Source: Crotalaria pallida
Lineage: Eukaryota; Streptophyta; Magnoliopsida; Fabales; Fabaceae
Length of the DNA stretch: 64,000 nt
Assembly: GCA_037953625.1 (NCBI GenBank)
Contig: CM075653.1
Location: 8,432,001 to 8,496,000 of the forward strand
Reading direction: 5' to 3'
In this document: in pieces, positions 55,786-64,000 of the stretch
Numbering within the stretch: position 1 is the stretch's first letter
Layout of the letters: each line of letters starts with the position of its first letter
Translations under genes and position numbers: made by a program
Notes under the pieces: generated by a model
Told to the model about the DNA's origin: nothing
Databases searched by the model: none
What the model saw: only the letters and a program-made list of their open reading frames with translations

Positions 55786-55897
55786 TAATCGATTAGTGGA
55801 CTCTCTAATCGATTAGTCTGTGTAATTTTTCAATTGAACTTTGTTATTTTTAACATTTTGGTCGAACTAATCGATTAGCTTGTCAACTAATTGATTA
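55786..55897. repeat. Paired TAATCGATTA palindromes (2 pairs) in solo LTR
   Basis: Copies at 55786 and 55806, and at 55868 and 55888 (the last with one mismatch, TAATTGATTA). The spacing within each pair is exactly 20 bases. Confidence 0.9.
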
Positions 55898-57679
55898 GCC
55901 ACTGCTAATTGGCTTTTCTATTTTTCTTCTATTTTCCTTCTATTTTCTTCTTGAAATCAAAATGCCATAACTTCTTCGTTAACCATCAGATTTTACTCAA
56001 ATTTGAAAGCAAGCTTCCTTGCGTAGTCATGTTCACATCCAACGGTGAAATTATTGTTTAGAATTATAAATATTCTATTTTTAATTTTCTCCTATAACGT
56101 ACTTAACCGAAAACGCCGGCTCTAACCCTCTTATTATTTGCTAAGGCTTCCTAACTACTCCACAATATTACAAGTGGTACTACTCCATCACCTTAATTAT
56201 TCTTGAACATAATTATATTCTTTCTAAGAAATTTATTATTCTAATTTATGCTTAGAATAAAATTGAGGATGTTACAGGTATGATCTAATAATTTATGCCT
56301 GTTGAGTTTTTATCTGAAACTGAAAGTATTCATGCTATGTAATATGCTGCTCTGTTTGATTAATGATGCTGATGAAAATAATGTAATAATATTGAAAGTA
56401 TATGCGAGAAATTGATGGCAAGAGCTTGAGTAATTGATTAAATGAAAGTGAAATTGTACAGAAAGTATTTCTGGAAGTGATGAATTATTGTGGATCTTAC
56501 GAAGATGTGAAAGTGAATCTCCCTGATGTGCACGGTTGTCGTTACGTGCTTTCCAGGTCAAGGATGATGTTGGCCACGTGAGTTCCATGTCGTGGTTTCG
56601 AGCCCCCAGTTATGATAATGATGTGTAGATGGGAAAAGAGTACGTGAATCATTGAGGAAAAGATTAATGTGAAAGATTCAATTAGAGGTCGAGGTTCACC
56701 GAGGGATGAACAAGGGTGACTCGTCCGACCATAGGGTTAATAAAACTCTAATAAGACACTAAAAGATATAAAATAATGCGGTGAGTTGAGCGTGAAGTAG
56801 TGGAGAGGAAGATACCCTGTTTGTCTTTAGATATTCAGGTGAGTGATTGTGTTAGGGGAGGGTGATGACGGTGAAACGTCAAGTAACTTAGAGTGCTATC
56901 CTAGGTGGAACTAGTCTATATGTGATCGGGGATTAATACTTAAGGGATCGTAGCGTGTTCCACACTGCATACTAGAATAGTATTGTCGCCCCCTTGATCA
57001 ATTTCGAAACGGTGAGAGGAAACCTGAACGAGGCGGGCAGTCGATTGGTTGTTGGGCCCTGCGATATCGCAATAAAAAGAATGAATTACAGCTGACCCGC
57101 GTGGGTGCAGTGTGTAAGTTATAGCTGACTCGAGTGGGTGCAGTATGTGTTGGTTTTCTCGGCTGTTCGACATGCGTGAGTTAAGGTTCTTGTACGTCCC
57201 GTTTGCTTCCGCTTAGGCTCGGGAGGATTGGAGGAGATGTATGTGTGCTAACCAAACTCCTCAATGACTTTTCCTAATTTCCCTGTCATCGATGGATGCG
57301 CTGCAATAAAACTTAATACGAAAAGTATATAAAGGTAAAAGTATAACCATCAAGAATGGGATAAGAATTATGGAAAGTATGTGGTATCAAGAGAGCCTTC
57401 GGGATAAGGAAACAGTTTGGAAGGATGGCGAAAGGAAAGATTTGGAATTAAGGCTTGAATTGTCAAATATGAGAAAGAGATGATAATGATAAATGGAGAT
57501 ATTGGAAATGAAAATTGTGAATCATGAGATGTGAATGCATGTTTGATGTGTTGTTATTTAATTGTTATATCTTGATATGTTGCTTGCTGTAATTCCACAC
57601 AGTCGGCTTATCCACCCGGAAAAGCTGACTCTCTTTCTGTATCTCTTTCTGTCTTTAATTTGGTTTTCTTTTGGCCTTG

Positions 57680-58140
57680 TGATGGCTCATCAGATGGTGG
57701 ACCCGACCAAGTTTACCTTTGAGATTTACCATGACGGGCAATGGGAAGTGAATCGTTAAGGCTGGGAATGGAGAGGTGGCTCAGAGGTGACCATTCGAGA
57801 CCCAGGTCACACACTCCAAGGAGATTTGACCGACATCCGTGTTTGTCGTTTCTCTTTGGTGGATCTTCAGACTGGAGGACCAGCGGACTACCATGGTGGT
57901 TATCCGTTGCCACTGCCGACACGGATTGACCTTGGAGCTGAGGAGGTGGAGGTGTACGAGGACTTGGACCTTATTGAGCCTCTTGATGATGCTTTTGAGG
58001 CTTTGCCCCGGAGTGACCCAGATGAGATTGAAGAGGACCCTAGTGAGGGATCGTCTCCAGCTGAGTACTCCGATGCTAATGTTTGGGAGTTTGACCCGGA
58101 GGAGGTGCCTGATGCGGCATCTAGCAATGAAGGTCATTAG
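57680..58140 (+). pseudogene. Acidic ORF at 3' part of the large LTR element, one in-frame stop
   Basis: From ATGGCTCATCAGATGGTGGA the frame runs 153 codons with a single TAA at 57757-57759 (after GQWEVNR); the downstream part from 57787 stays in the same frame. It contains FTFEIYHDGQWEV, WRGGSEVTIRDPG and RVCRFSLVDLQTGG, then an acidic tail (EEVEVYEDLDLIEPLDD, DPDEIEEDPSEGSS). The FTFEIYHDG...WRGG...DL pattern is faintly like the N-terminal domain of MuDR-type transposases, which is only a guess. Nothing is recognised with confidence. Its sense orientation and position near the LTR's 3' end parallel the ORF in the 28996-32381 LTR. Confidence 0.35.
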
Positions 58141-58506
58141 TTAGTTTATTTTCAGTTAGGTTATTATTGGTCATGTATGTTATTGGACGTTGATAACTTT
58201 GTTGGATACCACGTAACACCCGTACTTGTAATAATGTTTTCTGGACTTGACATCTGAAATAATATTGTGATGATTGAGTATGGTAAATTGGGTCCCAAAG
58301 CGCGGTACTGGTAACACCTTGATTTGGAACTTGATAGATGACGTGCGATATGAATGAATTATTTTATAATAAAAATGTTTTTAAAAAGGAAATGTATTTA
58401 CAAGAATGAACCCATGTCTACGTCATCAATGAGAACAAAAAATTTGACCCGTATTTTTATGAATTAAATAAAAAGGAAATTTCAAGTCTCTAAATCGGGA
58501 TGTTAC

Positions 58507-58968
58507 TAAACGTAAGTTTTGCGCAAGGTTTCCCATGTTGAAGGTGTTGGAGCATATTTATCTTTAAAAAAATGGAAAAGGGCATTCTTAGGAGTTAGCT
58601 GAGGATTTTCATGATGAATTACGTGGTTACACTTTACTAACAGCATGTTTGGAAAAGCGGTGGGGGGAGGCAAACGCACGTTTGCGGAAAGCTCCCCCCT
58701 CACAGCTTCTGCGTTTGCAAGGTTCCAAACGTGGAACCAAACGTACTCTAAGTCATCTTTTCAAATACAGAATGTGGCAAAATTAAGAAAGTGATGTCCA
58801 AAGCTTAGAAACAATTTTATGGGGTACCAAGTAATAAAAAATGGTTTTGATAACCACTGCCTCTAAATAATTAGTCTCTTATCAGACTATCTTATCGAAA
58901 AGATCAAGGCCAAATCAAATAATCGGGTTTGATGGTTTGGTATGGTATATATTCTTAGTCCGTTACTT
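58507..58968. other. No gene; GC-richer inverted stretch
   Basis: CAGCATGTTTGGAA at 58632 and TTCCAAACGTG...CCAAACGTACT near 58715-58745 with AAACGCACGTTTGCG between them form an imperfect inverted repeat, probably a small MITE. No coding sequence is supported. Confidence 0.4.
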
Positions 58969-58983
58969 AATAGTTCGGTTTAT

Positions 58984-59153
58984 TTTTGTGGTTTCCCAAG
59001 GTCGTTGCTTAATTTTTTTGACATTGTCGGACCCTTTCGGATGCTAGTCTCTCAGCGAGGCCTCTTACGTTTGCAAGAGCCAAGGATCGAACCTCAAACC
59101 ACTTACTTAAGTAGCAACAAATGCTTTACCATTTGTGCTAACTTCCACGGGTC
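58984..59153 (-). mobile_element. tRNA-derived SINE
   Basis: Exact 15-base TSD AATAGTTCGGTTTAT (58969-58983 and 59154-59168). On the minus strand: A box TAGCACAAATGGTAAAGC, B box GAGGTTCGATCCTTG; the body GAGAGACTAGCATCCGAAAG is related to the SINE at 18523. Confidence 0.9.
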
Positions 59154-59168
59154 AATAGTTCGGTTTAT

Positions 59169-59890
59169 GGTGTCAGAACTTTTGAAATAATAAATATTTG
59201 ATTAGGTCAATTAGCTTATTTTTATTATTTTATCATATTACTATATTTTTTTTAGAAGTTATATATTTATGTTGGGGCATGTTTGAATTTTTATTTCCTC
59301 AAAAATGCTTGGATGTAGTTGTTTTAATTAATGCTCGATGACGTTGTGTTTTGATATGTTTAAATTATAGTAACTGAATTATATTTTTAAATATTTGAAT
59401 TTCTAAGTTTTAAAAATTTCAAATAAATTTAACAAGTAAATTAGACAGTTTGTATTCAGTTTGGTTTGTGTTTGATGAATGCTTTTGGATTGAACTAAAT
59501 CAAACCAATATTGTTTGATTGATCTAGTCAGTAATTCCTTCAAAGATTGGATTGGACCATTACATCCTTATAAGAAACTCAACAAAAGGAAAAGATGTTT
59601 TGAGAAATGGTTTTCTTACAGATGTTTTCCTGTTGAGAGATTTCATTAACACTTAATCTTTTATTATTCTCACCCATTTTTTTAAAATATTTATCTTTGT
59701 ACATACAAAATTATCCTTATCTCCAATTCTAAATCTTTTTCCAATTCTCCTTTTGTGATTGGTTGGGAACAGGGTTAAGAACAGGGTTGGGGACATGTTT
59801 TGGGACAGAAGATCCTGATCCTTTGTTTCATATACTTTTTTCACACTGAACACTTATATCCAAATAGTTATCTTTAATTTCTCACCATTC
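59169..59890. other. No gene seen
   Basis: AT-rich sequence. The short frame at 59653-59853 on the minus strand is not supported. GGGAACAGGGTTAAGAACAGGGTTGGGGACA near 59764 is a small tandem repeat (GGGTT-GAACA). Confidence 0.45.
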
Positions 59891-60244
59891 TCATCCAGCA
59901 TCATGAAACCACCACCACTCTTCAAACTTCCATTTCTCCAAATCACCACCCGTGTTTGTCTTGGGGTCATTGGCAAAGCCTTCGCGGGATTGATCTCTAT
60001 TTGCCAACGAGTCTTTGCAATATGTGGCTGACATGTAGCAATAGCTTATAGCTACTATAGTTCCGACAACAAAATCAGCAATAAAATATGTCCTAAAAAC
60101 ACCCAATGCATTGCCATCATCGGCTCCAACCAGTCTACGAAGTTCTTTTCTGGTTGATTCAAGGGTTGACCAACGAATTGCAAAGACAAAAGCAATTGGA
60201 ATGAGAATAGTGCAAAGAAAATGGTTCTGACCCTCATCAAGATC
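59891..60244 (-). pseudogene. Orphan exon of a membrane protein, unrecognised
   Basis: A minus-strand frame open for 117 codons (60244 to 59894, stop TGA at 59891-59893) begins DLDEGQNHFLCTIL and ends EEWWWFHDAG. It has two hydrophobic segments (HFLCTILIPIAFVFAIRW; YFIADFVVGTIVAISYCYM) separated by a charged linker (ESTRKELRRLVGADDGN), then a hydrophilic tail. There is no usable ATG before the first segment and no good splice acceptor. An in-frame TGA precedes it, and the MULE-like MITE sits 25 bases upstream. It reads as the last exon or a broken fragment of a multi-pass membrane protein gene; the family is not recognised. Confidence 0.5.
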
Positions 60245-60268
60245 TCATTCAGTTTAAGTTAAAATTAA

Positions 60269-60797
60269 GGCTTATTTAATATTTTAGTGCCTGAATTTAG
60301 GTGCTTTTTTGAAATTGGTCCTTAAACTTTTTTTTCGTTGCTTTAGGTCCCTGAACTTTGTTTAATTTTTGGAAATGGTCCTTTCGTCAGTTAAGTGATG
60401 ATATAGCCGACGATATGTCACTTGACTCTTACAGTATCAACGAGTGACGTGTTATGTAGAGCCACGAGACACATCATTATTTTTTTTATTGAAAAATAAT
60501 TTATTTTAAAATTTATTAAAAAATTCGATTTTCTTCAAAAAAAAATTACATTTTTTAATTATTTTTAATAAATTTGAATTTTTTAAATTTAAAAAATTCA
60601 TGTATCATCATCTAGGACGTACCTATTGATTTGGCAAAGGTAACGTGGCATATTCTCAATCATATCACTACTTAAGCGACGAAAGGACCATTTCCAAAAA
60701 TTAAACAAAGTTCAAGGACCTAAAACATAAAAAAAAAAGTTTAAGGACCAATTCCAAAAGAGCACCTAAGTTCAGGGACTAAAATGTTAAATAAGCC
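60269..60797. mobile_element. MULE-like MITE with long TIRs (copy 2)
   Basis: Exact 9-base TSD TAAAATTAA (60260-60268 and 60798-60806). Ends GGCTTATTTAATATTTTAGT and (reversed) GGCTTATTTAACATTTTAGT. Internal order matches 52673-53202 throughout (CCTTTCGTCA-TTAAGTGATGATATAG, ACGTGTTATGTAGAG-CACGAGACAC). Confidence 0.92.
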
Positions 60798-60806
60798 TAA
60801 AATTAA

Positions 60807-61780
60807 ACAAAACCCACCAGAGGCTAAGAGACAGAAAGCAAAAACAAAGAGGGGAAAAAAAAACGAATACTTCACGGTTTACATAGCACATAATAGCCAT
60901 GAATTTTTCAGCATTGTTGTGTTGTGTGCTGCAAAAGACGAACAACATAAACTCCACTTTTTCAAGAACAAAATATGATCTATTTCTTGGTGTTGGATGA
61001 AGTTAAAGATAACTATAAAGAAAGATAAAAAGAGATTTAAATTTGAAGGTATGAGTATTTTTGTAAATGCGAGATAAATATTTTAAAAAAAATATTGTGA
61101 GTAATAAAGAAGTGAGTGTTAATAAAATCTCAATCTCTTTTTTGAGTTTTTTTATCCAAAATCTTCATCGGAAGACTAACGTTTAAGCTCTTGATCTATT
61201 AAATACACGATATTCTAATAAGAAAAATGGTAGTAATAAGTAATTTTGGAGAATTGTTTAAGAAATTAAGCATAATTATTTGCATTAAAAATTGACGAGT
61301 TTAACATTATAAGAAATTTTGAATTTAGTTCTTTTAATATCAACTACTCCTTCCGTCCCTATATATAAGATCCTTTTGATAAATTACATATTCATTGAGA
61401 TAGTTGATTTATTTAGTTAACGTTAATGGAAATGTAAACATTTGATATGTATTTTCAGAACTACGCCTATTAATAGTATTGAAAATCTAAAAATTATTAA
61501 ATAAATATGAGTGTTTATAAAAAGAATTAATTAATTATTATTGAAAATTAGTGTAATATTTTGTAAATAGGAACAAAAGAAAAGTGTCAAAAAGGACTTA
61601 TACGGGATTAATTCATTTTGTATTCGTCGGCAATATCTTTCCAATGAAGACTTTTTTTGAGTTATTTATTTATAGAAAAATCGTATTATCAATTAAAATG
61701 AATTATTAAACAAATTTCTTTGCCATAATTTAATACTAATAATTTCACGTCTCAAAAAGATCAAAACATAAACTTCAAAT
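60807..61780. other. No gene; degenerate MITE
   Basis: CTCCTTCCGTCCCTATATAT at about 61347 resembles a Stowaway left end, with a weak partner (AAAAAGGACTTATACGGG) near 61590-61607. The rest is AT-rich. The 64-codon frame at 60784-60978 overlaps the MITE end and is not believed. Confidence 0.4.
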
Positions 61781-61795
61781 AAAATTTCAATAGTT

Positions 61796-61977
61796 TTAAC
61801 TCTGAGCGTGTGGTTCAGTAGTAGGGATTGATCTACTCTTAAGCAATGTCAGGTATTCAAATCCTGCCTTGTGCATGCAGCAACGTTAAATCTTGGGGTC
61901 AGTTGTCCCACCCATTAGAGGTGCCTACAAGCCGATTAGTCACCGCGGTCGGTGATGGACACTCCGGTCATAGAAAA
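61796..61977 (+). mobile_element. tRNA-derived SINE
   Basis: TSD AAAATTTCAATAGTT (61781-61795 and 61978-61992). A box GCGTGTGGTTCAGTAGTAGG, B box AGGTATTCAAATCCTG; a body of ~110 bases, then poly(A). Confidence 0.88.
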
Positions 61978-62052
61978 AAAATTTCAATAGTTCTAATAAA
62001 TTGCCGTACCATAATTCACAACTATCTACCAACCACAACTACGACCATGTAA

Positions 62053-62903
62053 GAGCATATCCAGCGGCCTTTATTTTCAGTCGTTCATAAGTTTATGAAT
62101 ATTCGTCGTCGTCCGTCACCCGTGGAGCAAGTTCACATTCGTTCTATTTTCACCACTATGCTCTAATTAGCAACTCGTTCGTTGCTTTTTTGCCAGAATA
62201 AAATAATGGAAAAAATAGGATGAGGAGGTGAGATGCATCTGACTGTTGAAGAACACATTAAACCAAATGTCTCATACAAGACAGAAGCAGGTTGAACCCA
62301 ATAGAAGAAGTGAACAAAAATTACATAAAAATATCAACAAAAATTAAACAGATCTATCATTGAGGGTTTAAAAGCCCCCAATCAAATAACAATAAAAATT
62401 AAAACAATTCCAGGTACCATTGCATGTGGCACCACCGTACGTTGTCACCATTCCAAATCGGTGATGTTGCTGCCTTGAGTTGAAGATATTGGGAGTTGAA
62501 GAATGAGGGTGGATGAAGAAAATGGATAAGATAAGAGAGAGTGAACCGTGGAGATAGTTTTTCCTTCTTTTTTTTTTTTCTTTTCTTTTTTTTTTCTTTT
62601 TCTTTTTTAACTTAACCGTGGAGATAGTTAAATGGTGAGGGGGAGTTGAATATTTGGGGGTATTTTTTTCGACGTAAAAAAAATAAGTTAGTTGATGGTG
62701 ATTATATTTATAATAAAATATTAGGATAGTGGAGTATGTAGTGGGATTCATTTAAAAACGAAAAGTAAGTTCATGGGTGGAGTGAAAATGTGGTTAAAGT
62801 TTTTAACAGTTCTTAAAATATGGAAAAATGTAAAGAATGATAAAACAATGTGTGGGATCTATTTAAGAACGAAAAACTCATTCACAGGTGTAGATACTCT
62901 AAC
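62053..62903. mobile_element. Possible TIR element (GAGCATATCCAG ends)
   Basis: AGAGCATATCCAGCGG at the left and, reversed, AGAGTATCTACACCTG at the right resemble the AGAGCATCTCCA termini of a common plant MITE class. GTTCATAAGTTTATGAA and AAGAACGAAAA-type words recur at both ends. No TSD. The 127-codon minus-strand frame (62368-62751) runs through a homopyrimidine tract and is not believed. Confidence 0.35.
62544..62629. repeat. Homopyrimidine tract between 16-base direct repeats
   Basis: AACCGTGGAGATAGTT occurs at 62544-62559 and 62614-62629; between them lie 54 bases of almost pure T/C (CTTTT runs). Confidence 0.85.
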
Positions 62904-63646
62904 AACCGCAATAAAACCATAACAAATTTAGGTCGGGTCATGGTGACGAATGTCTTAGAGACAAGAGTGAAACAAATAATATAAGAGTTTTTTTATTTAC
63001 ATTTTACGATTTAAAAAATAAGAGAAAAAAATCACTTTCACATTTCTAGAAAAAAATTAATTGGTTGTATCTAATTATCTCAAATTCATAAAAACTAATA
63101 GAGGTGTTTTAAAAAAATTGCATTGGGAATTAAACTAAATTTAAGAAAATTAGTTATTTTTTCTTATATTTTAAATTAAGATAAATATTTTTTTTATTAT
63201 ATTTCAAATAGAATATGCATCAAGTGTATAGGTTAATCACACCTCAAAAAGCAAATGTTTTTTAAAAATTAAGATACACTTAATAACAAAAAACTAATTA
63301 TTTAGTTTTCTACTACAATTTTACCATTTATATTATCTTATCCTATACATAAGGTGCATAGAATTAAATAAACCATGATAATCCAAAAAGAGTTCATTAG
63401 TGTTGAAAACTTGAGTTTAATTATTTTTTATATAATATTAGGGTTTGCTTAATCTCAGCTCTTAGGGCTGAGGATAAAGAGTTAAAAAATGATAAAGTGA
63501 CATTGGGGAAATGAAGTCCACTCTCACTTAAGTATTAAATCTTTAATTTTTCAATATTAAACTGTTATTTTAAGCTTCTTGTACTCAAGCCTTGATTAAG
63601 AAAATCCATAATATTAAACTCATTAATTATTTCCCATACAAAATAT
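62904..63646. other. No gene seen
   Basis: AT-rich intergenic sequence; no supported features. Confidence 0.45.
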
Positions 63647-63710
63647 GTCCTCCTTCCTTATATATAAGATTGTTTTGAGACTCTTATTTTGTCGATATTT
63701 ATAACATATA

Positions 63711-63982
63711 CTTTCTTCGTCCCTAATTATAAGACCTTTTTGACATTTTTATTTTGTTTCTATTTATAAGACCTCATACCAATTTTCAATGATCATTAAT
63801 TATTTTTTTCACAAACACCCATATTTCTTTAACATTTTTCAGATTTCCAATAATATTAATAGGGGTAATTTTGAAAATACACATCAAAAGTTCACATTTC
63901 TAATACAAATAACTAAATTAATCAATTTTCTTAATGGACATAAAATCTCCCAAATGAGTCTTATAATTAGGGACGGAGGGAG
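63711..63982. mobile_element. Stowaway-type MITE
   Basis: The left end CTTTCTTCGTCCCTAATTAT and right end (reversed) CTCCCTCCGTCCCTAATTAT are flanked by TA (63709-63710 and 63983-63984). A truncated relative, CCTCCTTCCTTATATATAAG, lies directly upstream at about 63648-63710. Confidence 0.85.
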
Positions 63983-64000
63983 TACCAATTTTCAATGACA

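Larger units (their letters stand above)
53523..56276 (-). mobile_element. Solo LTR, 2.75 kb, nested in the large LTR element
   Basis: On the minus strand it starts TGTAACATCCTCAATTTT and ends TAGAGTGTCACA (TG...CA), with the 5-base TSD GGTAT at 53518-53522 and 56277-56281. No internal retroviral genes. It contains a SINE (53659-53845), an 18-base-type repeat array (54627-54775), a minus-strand TATATATAG box near 55288-55296 and two pairs of the TAATCGATTA palindrome. The 78- and 79-codon frames inside are not assigned. Confidence 0.85.
48707..58506 (+). mobile_element. Probable very large solo LTR or LTR-derived element with nested insertions
   Basis: It begins TGTAATGTCCGCAATTTTT and ends AAATCGGGATGTTAC, matching plant LTR termini that are inverted relative to each other (TGTAACATCC type). 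Removing the MULE-like MITE (52673-53202) and the solo LTR (53523-56276), each with one TSD copy, leaves about 6.5 kb. A TATAAATA box at about 49355 and a purine-rich leader (49408-49465) follow, then 3 kb of non-coding sequence with CGGTTTT words. Near the right end is an acidic open frame (57680-58140). No gag, pol or second LTR is seen. The expected 5-base TSD was not found (TGTTG against TAAAC), so one border may be wrong or truncated. Confidence 0.45.

Noticed and set aside
57781..58144. Three additional overlapping frames (117, 101, 75 codons) around the acidic ORF
   Set aside because: Only the frame continuous with 57680 keeps a protein-like pattern upstream and downstream; the others are out-of-frame or antisense shadows.
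58312..58506. Separate small MITE bounded by GTAACACCTTGATTTGG and CGGGATGTTAC
   Set aside because: The ends are inverted and similar, but no TSD is present and such paired words are common in the 3' part of plant LTRs, so it was kept as the end of the larger element.
48702..58511. TSD for the large LTR-like element
   Set aside because: The five bases outside the two ends (TGTTG and TAAAC) do not match in any nearby register, so no TSD is claimed.
62368..62751. 127-codon minus-strand ORF
   Set aside because: It reads through a homopyrimidine tract (poly-Lys/Arg) and AT-rich DNA with no conserved feature.
1..64000. CRISPR arrays, operons, Shine-Dalgarno sites, phage or plasmid functions
   Set aside because: Spliceosomal introns and plant repeats throughout show nuclear plant DNA; none of the repeat arrays has CRISPR-like spacer structure.

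Overview
The window is nuclear DNA of a flowering plant, most likely a eudicot and plausibly a legume. It is AT-rich, has GT-AG introns, carries three recognisable host genes, and is otherwise packed with plant transposon families (L1-type LINEs, tRNA-derived SINEs, Stowaway and MULE-like MITEs, solo LTRs). The legume guess rests on overall flavour and the paired ATCGAT-rich LTR motifs, so it is weak. There is no bacterial or organellar signal and no CRISPR array, rRNA or functional tRNA gene.

Layout. 1-9 kb: repeats with a possible Helitron end, then a complete LINE on the minus strand (2434-8390) bounded by a 17-bp target-site duplication (TSD) and broken by three in-frame stops, then a SINE. 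9.5-13.1 kb: a four-exon TSR2-like ribosome-biogenesis gene (+) whose introns hold a MULE-like MITE and an antisense LINE fragment. 14.25-16.7 kb: a two-exon secreted glyoxal oxidase-like gene (+). 17-39 kb: gene-poor. It holds SINEs, an RNase H fragment of a LINE, many MITEs, a LINE fragment split by a 3.4-kb solo LTR (28996-32381, TSD CAGAA), and two large foldback palindromes (33.5-34.9 kb).

39.5-48.3 kb: a Raf-like MAP kinase kinase kinase gene (+, SIS8/EDR1-like) of 13 exons. Its first coding exon and part of the following intron are duplicated, giving two intact alternative first exons. 48.7-58.5 kb: a probable very large LTR-derived element (+) with a MULE-like MITE and a 2.75-kb solo LTR (TSD GGTAT) nested inside, ending in an acidic open frame. 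59-64 kb: SINEs, a MULE-like MITE, an orphan membrane-protein exon on the minus strand, and further MITEs.

The host genes are unrelated single-copy functions (40S ribosome assembly, apoplastic aldehyde oxidation, kinase signalling) and do not form a pathway. The most interesting items are the duplicated first exon of the kinase gene, pairs of a 10-bp palindrome spaced about 20 bp apart in two different solo LTRs, open frames inside long LTRs, and two adjacent long hairpins. Exon borders were read by hand from splice signals and reading-frame continuity; no transcript or database search was available.
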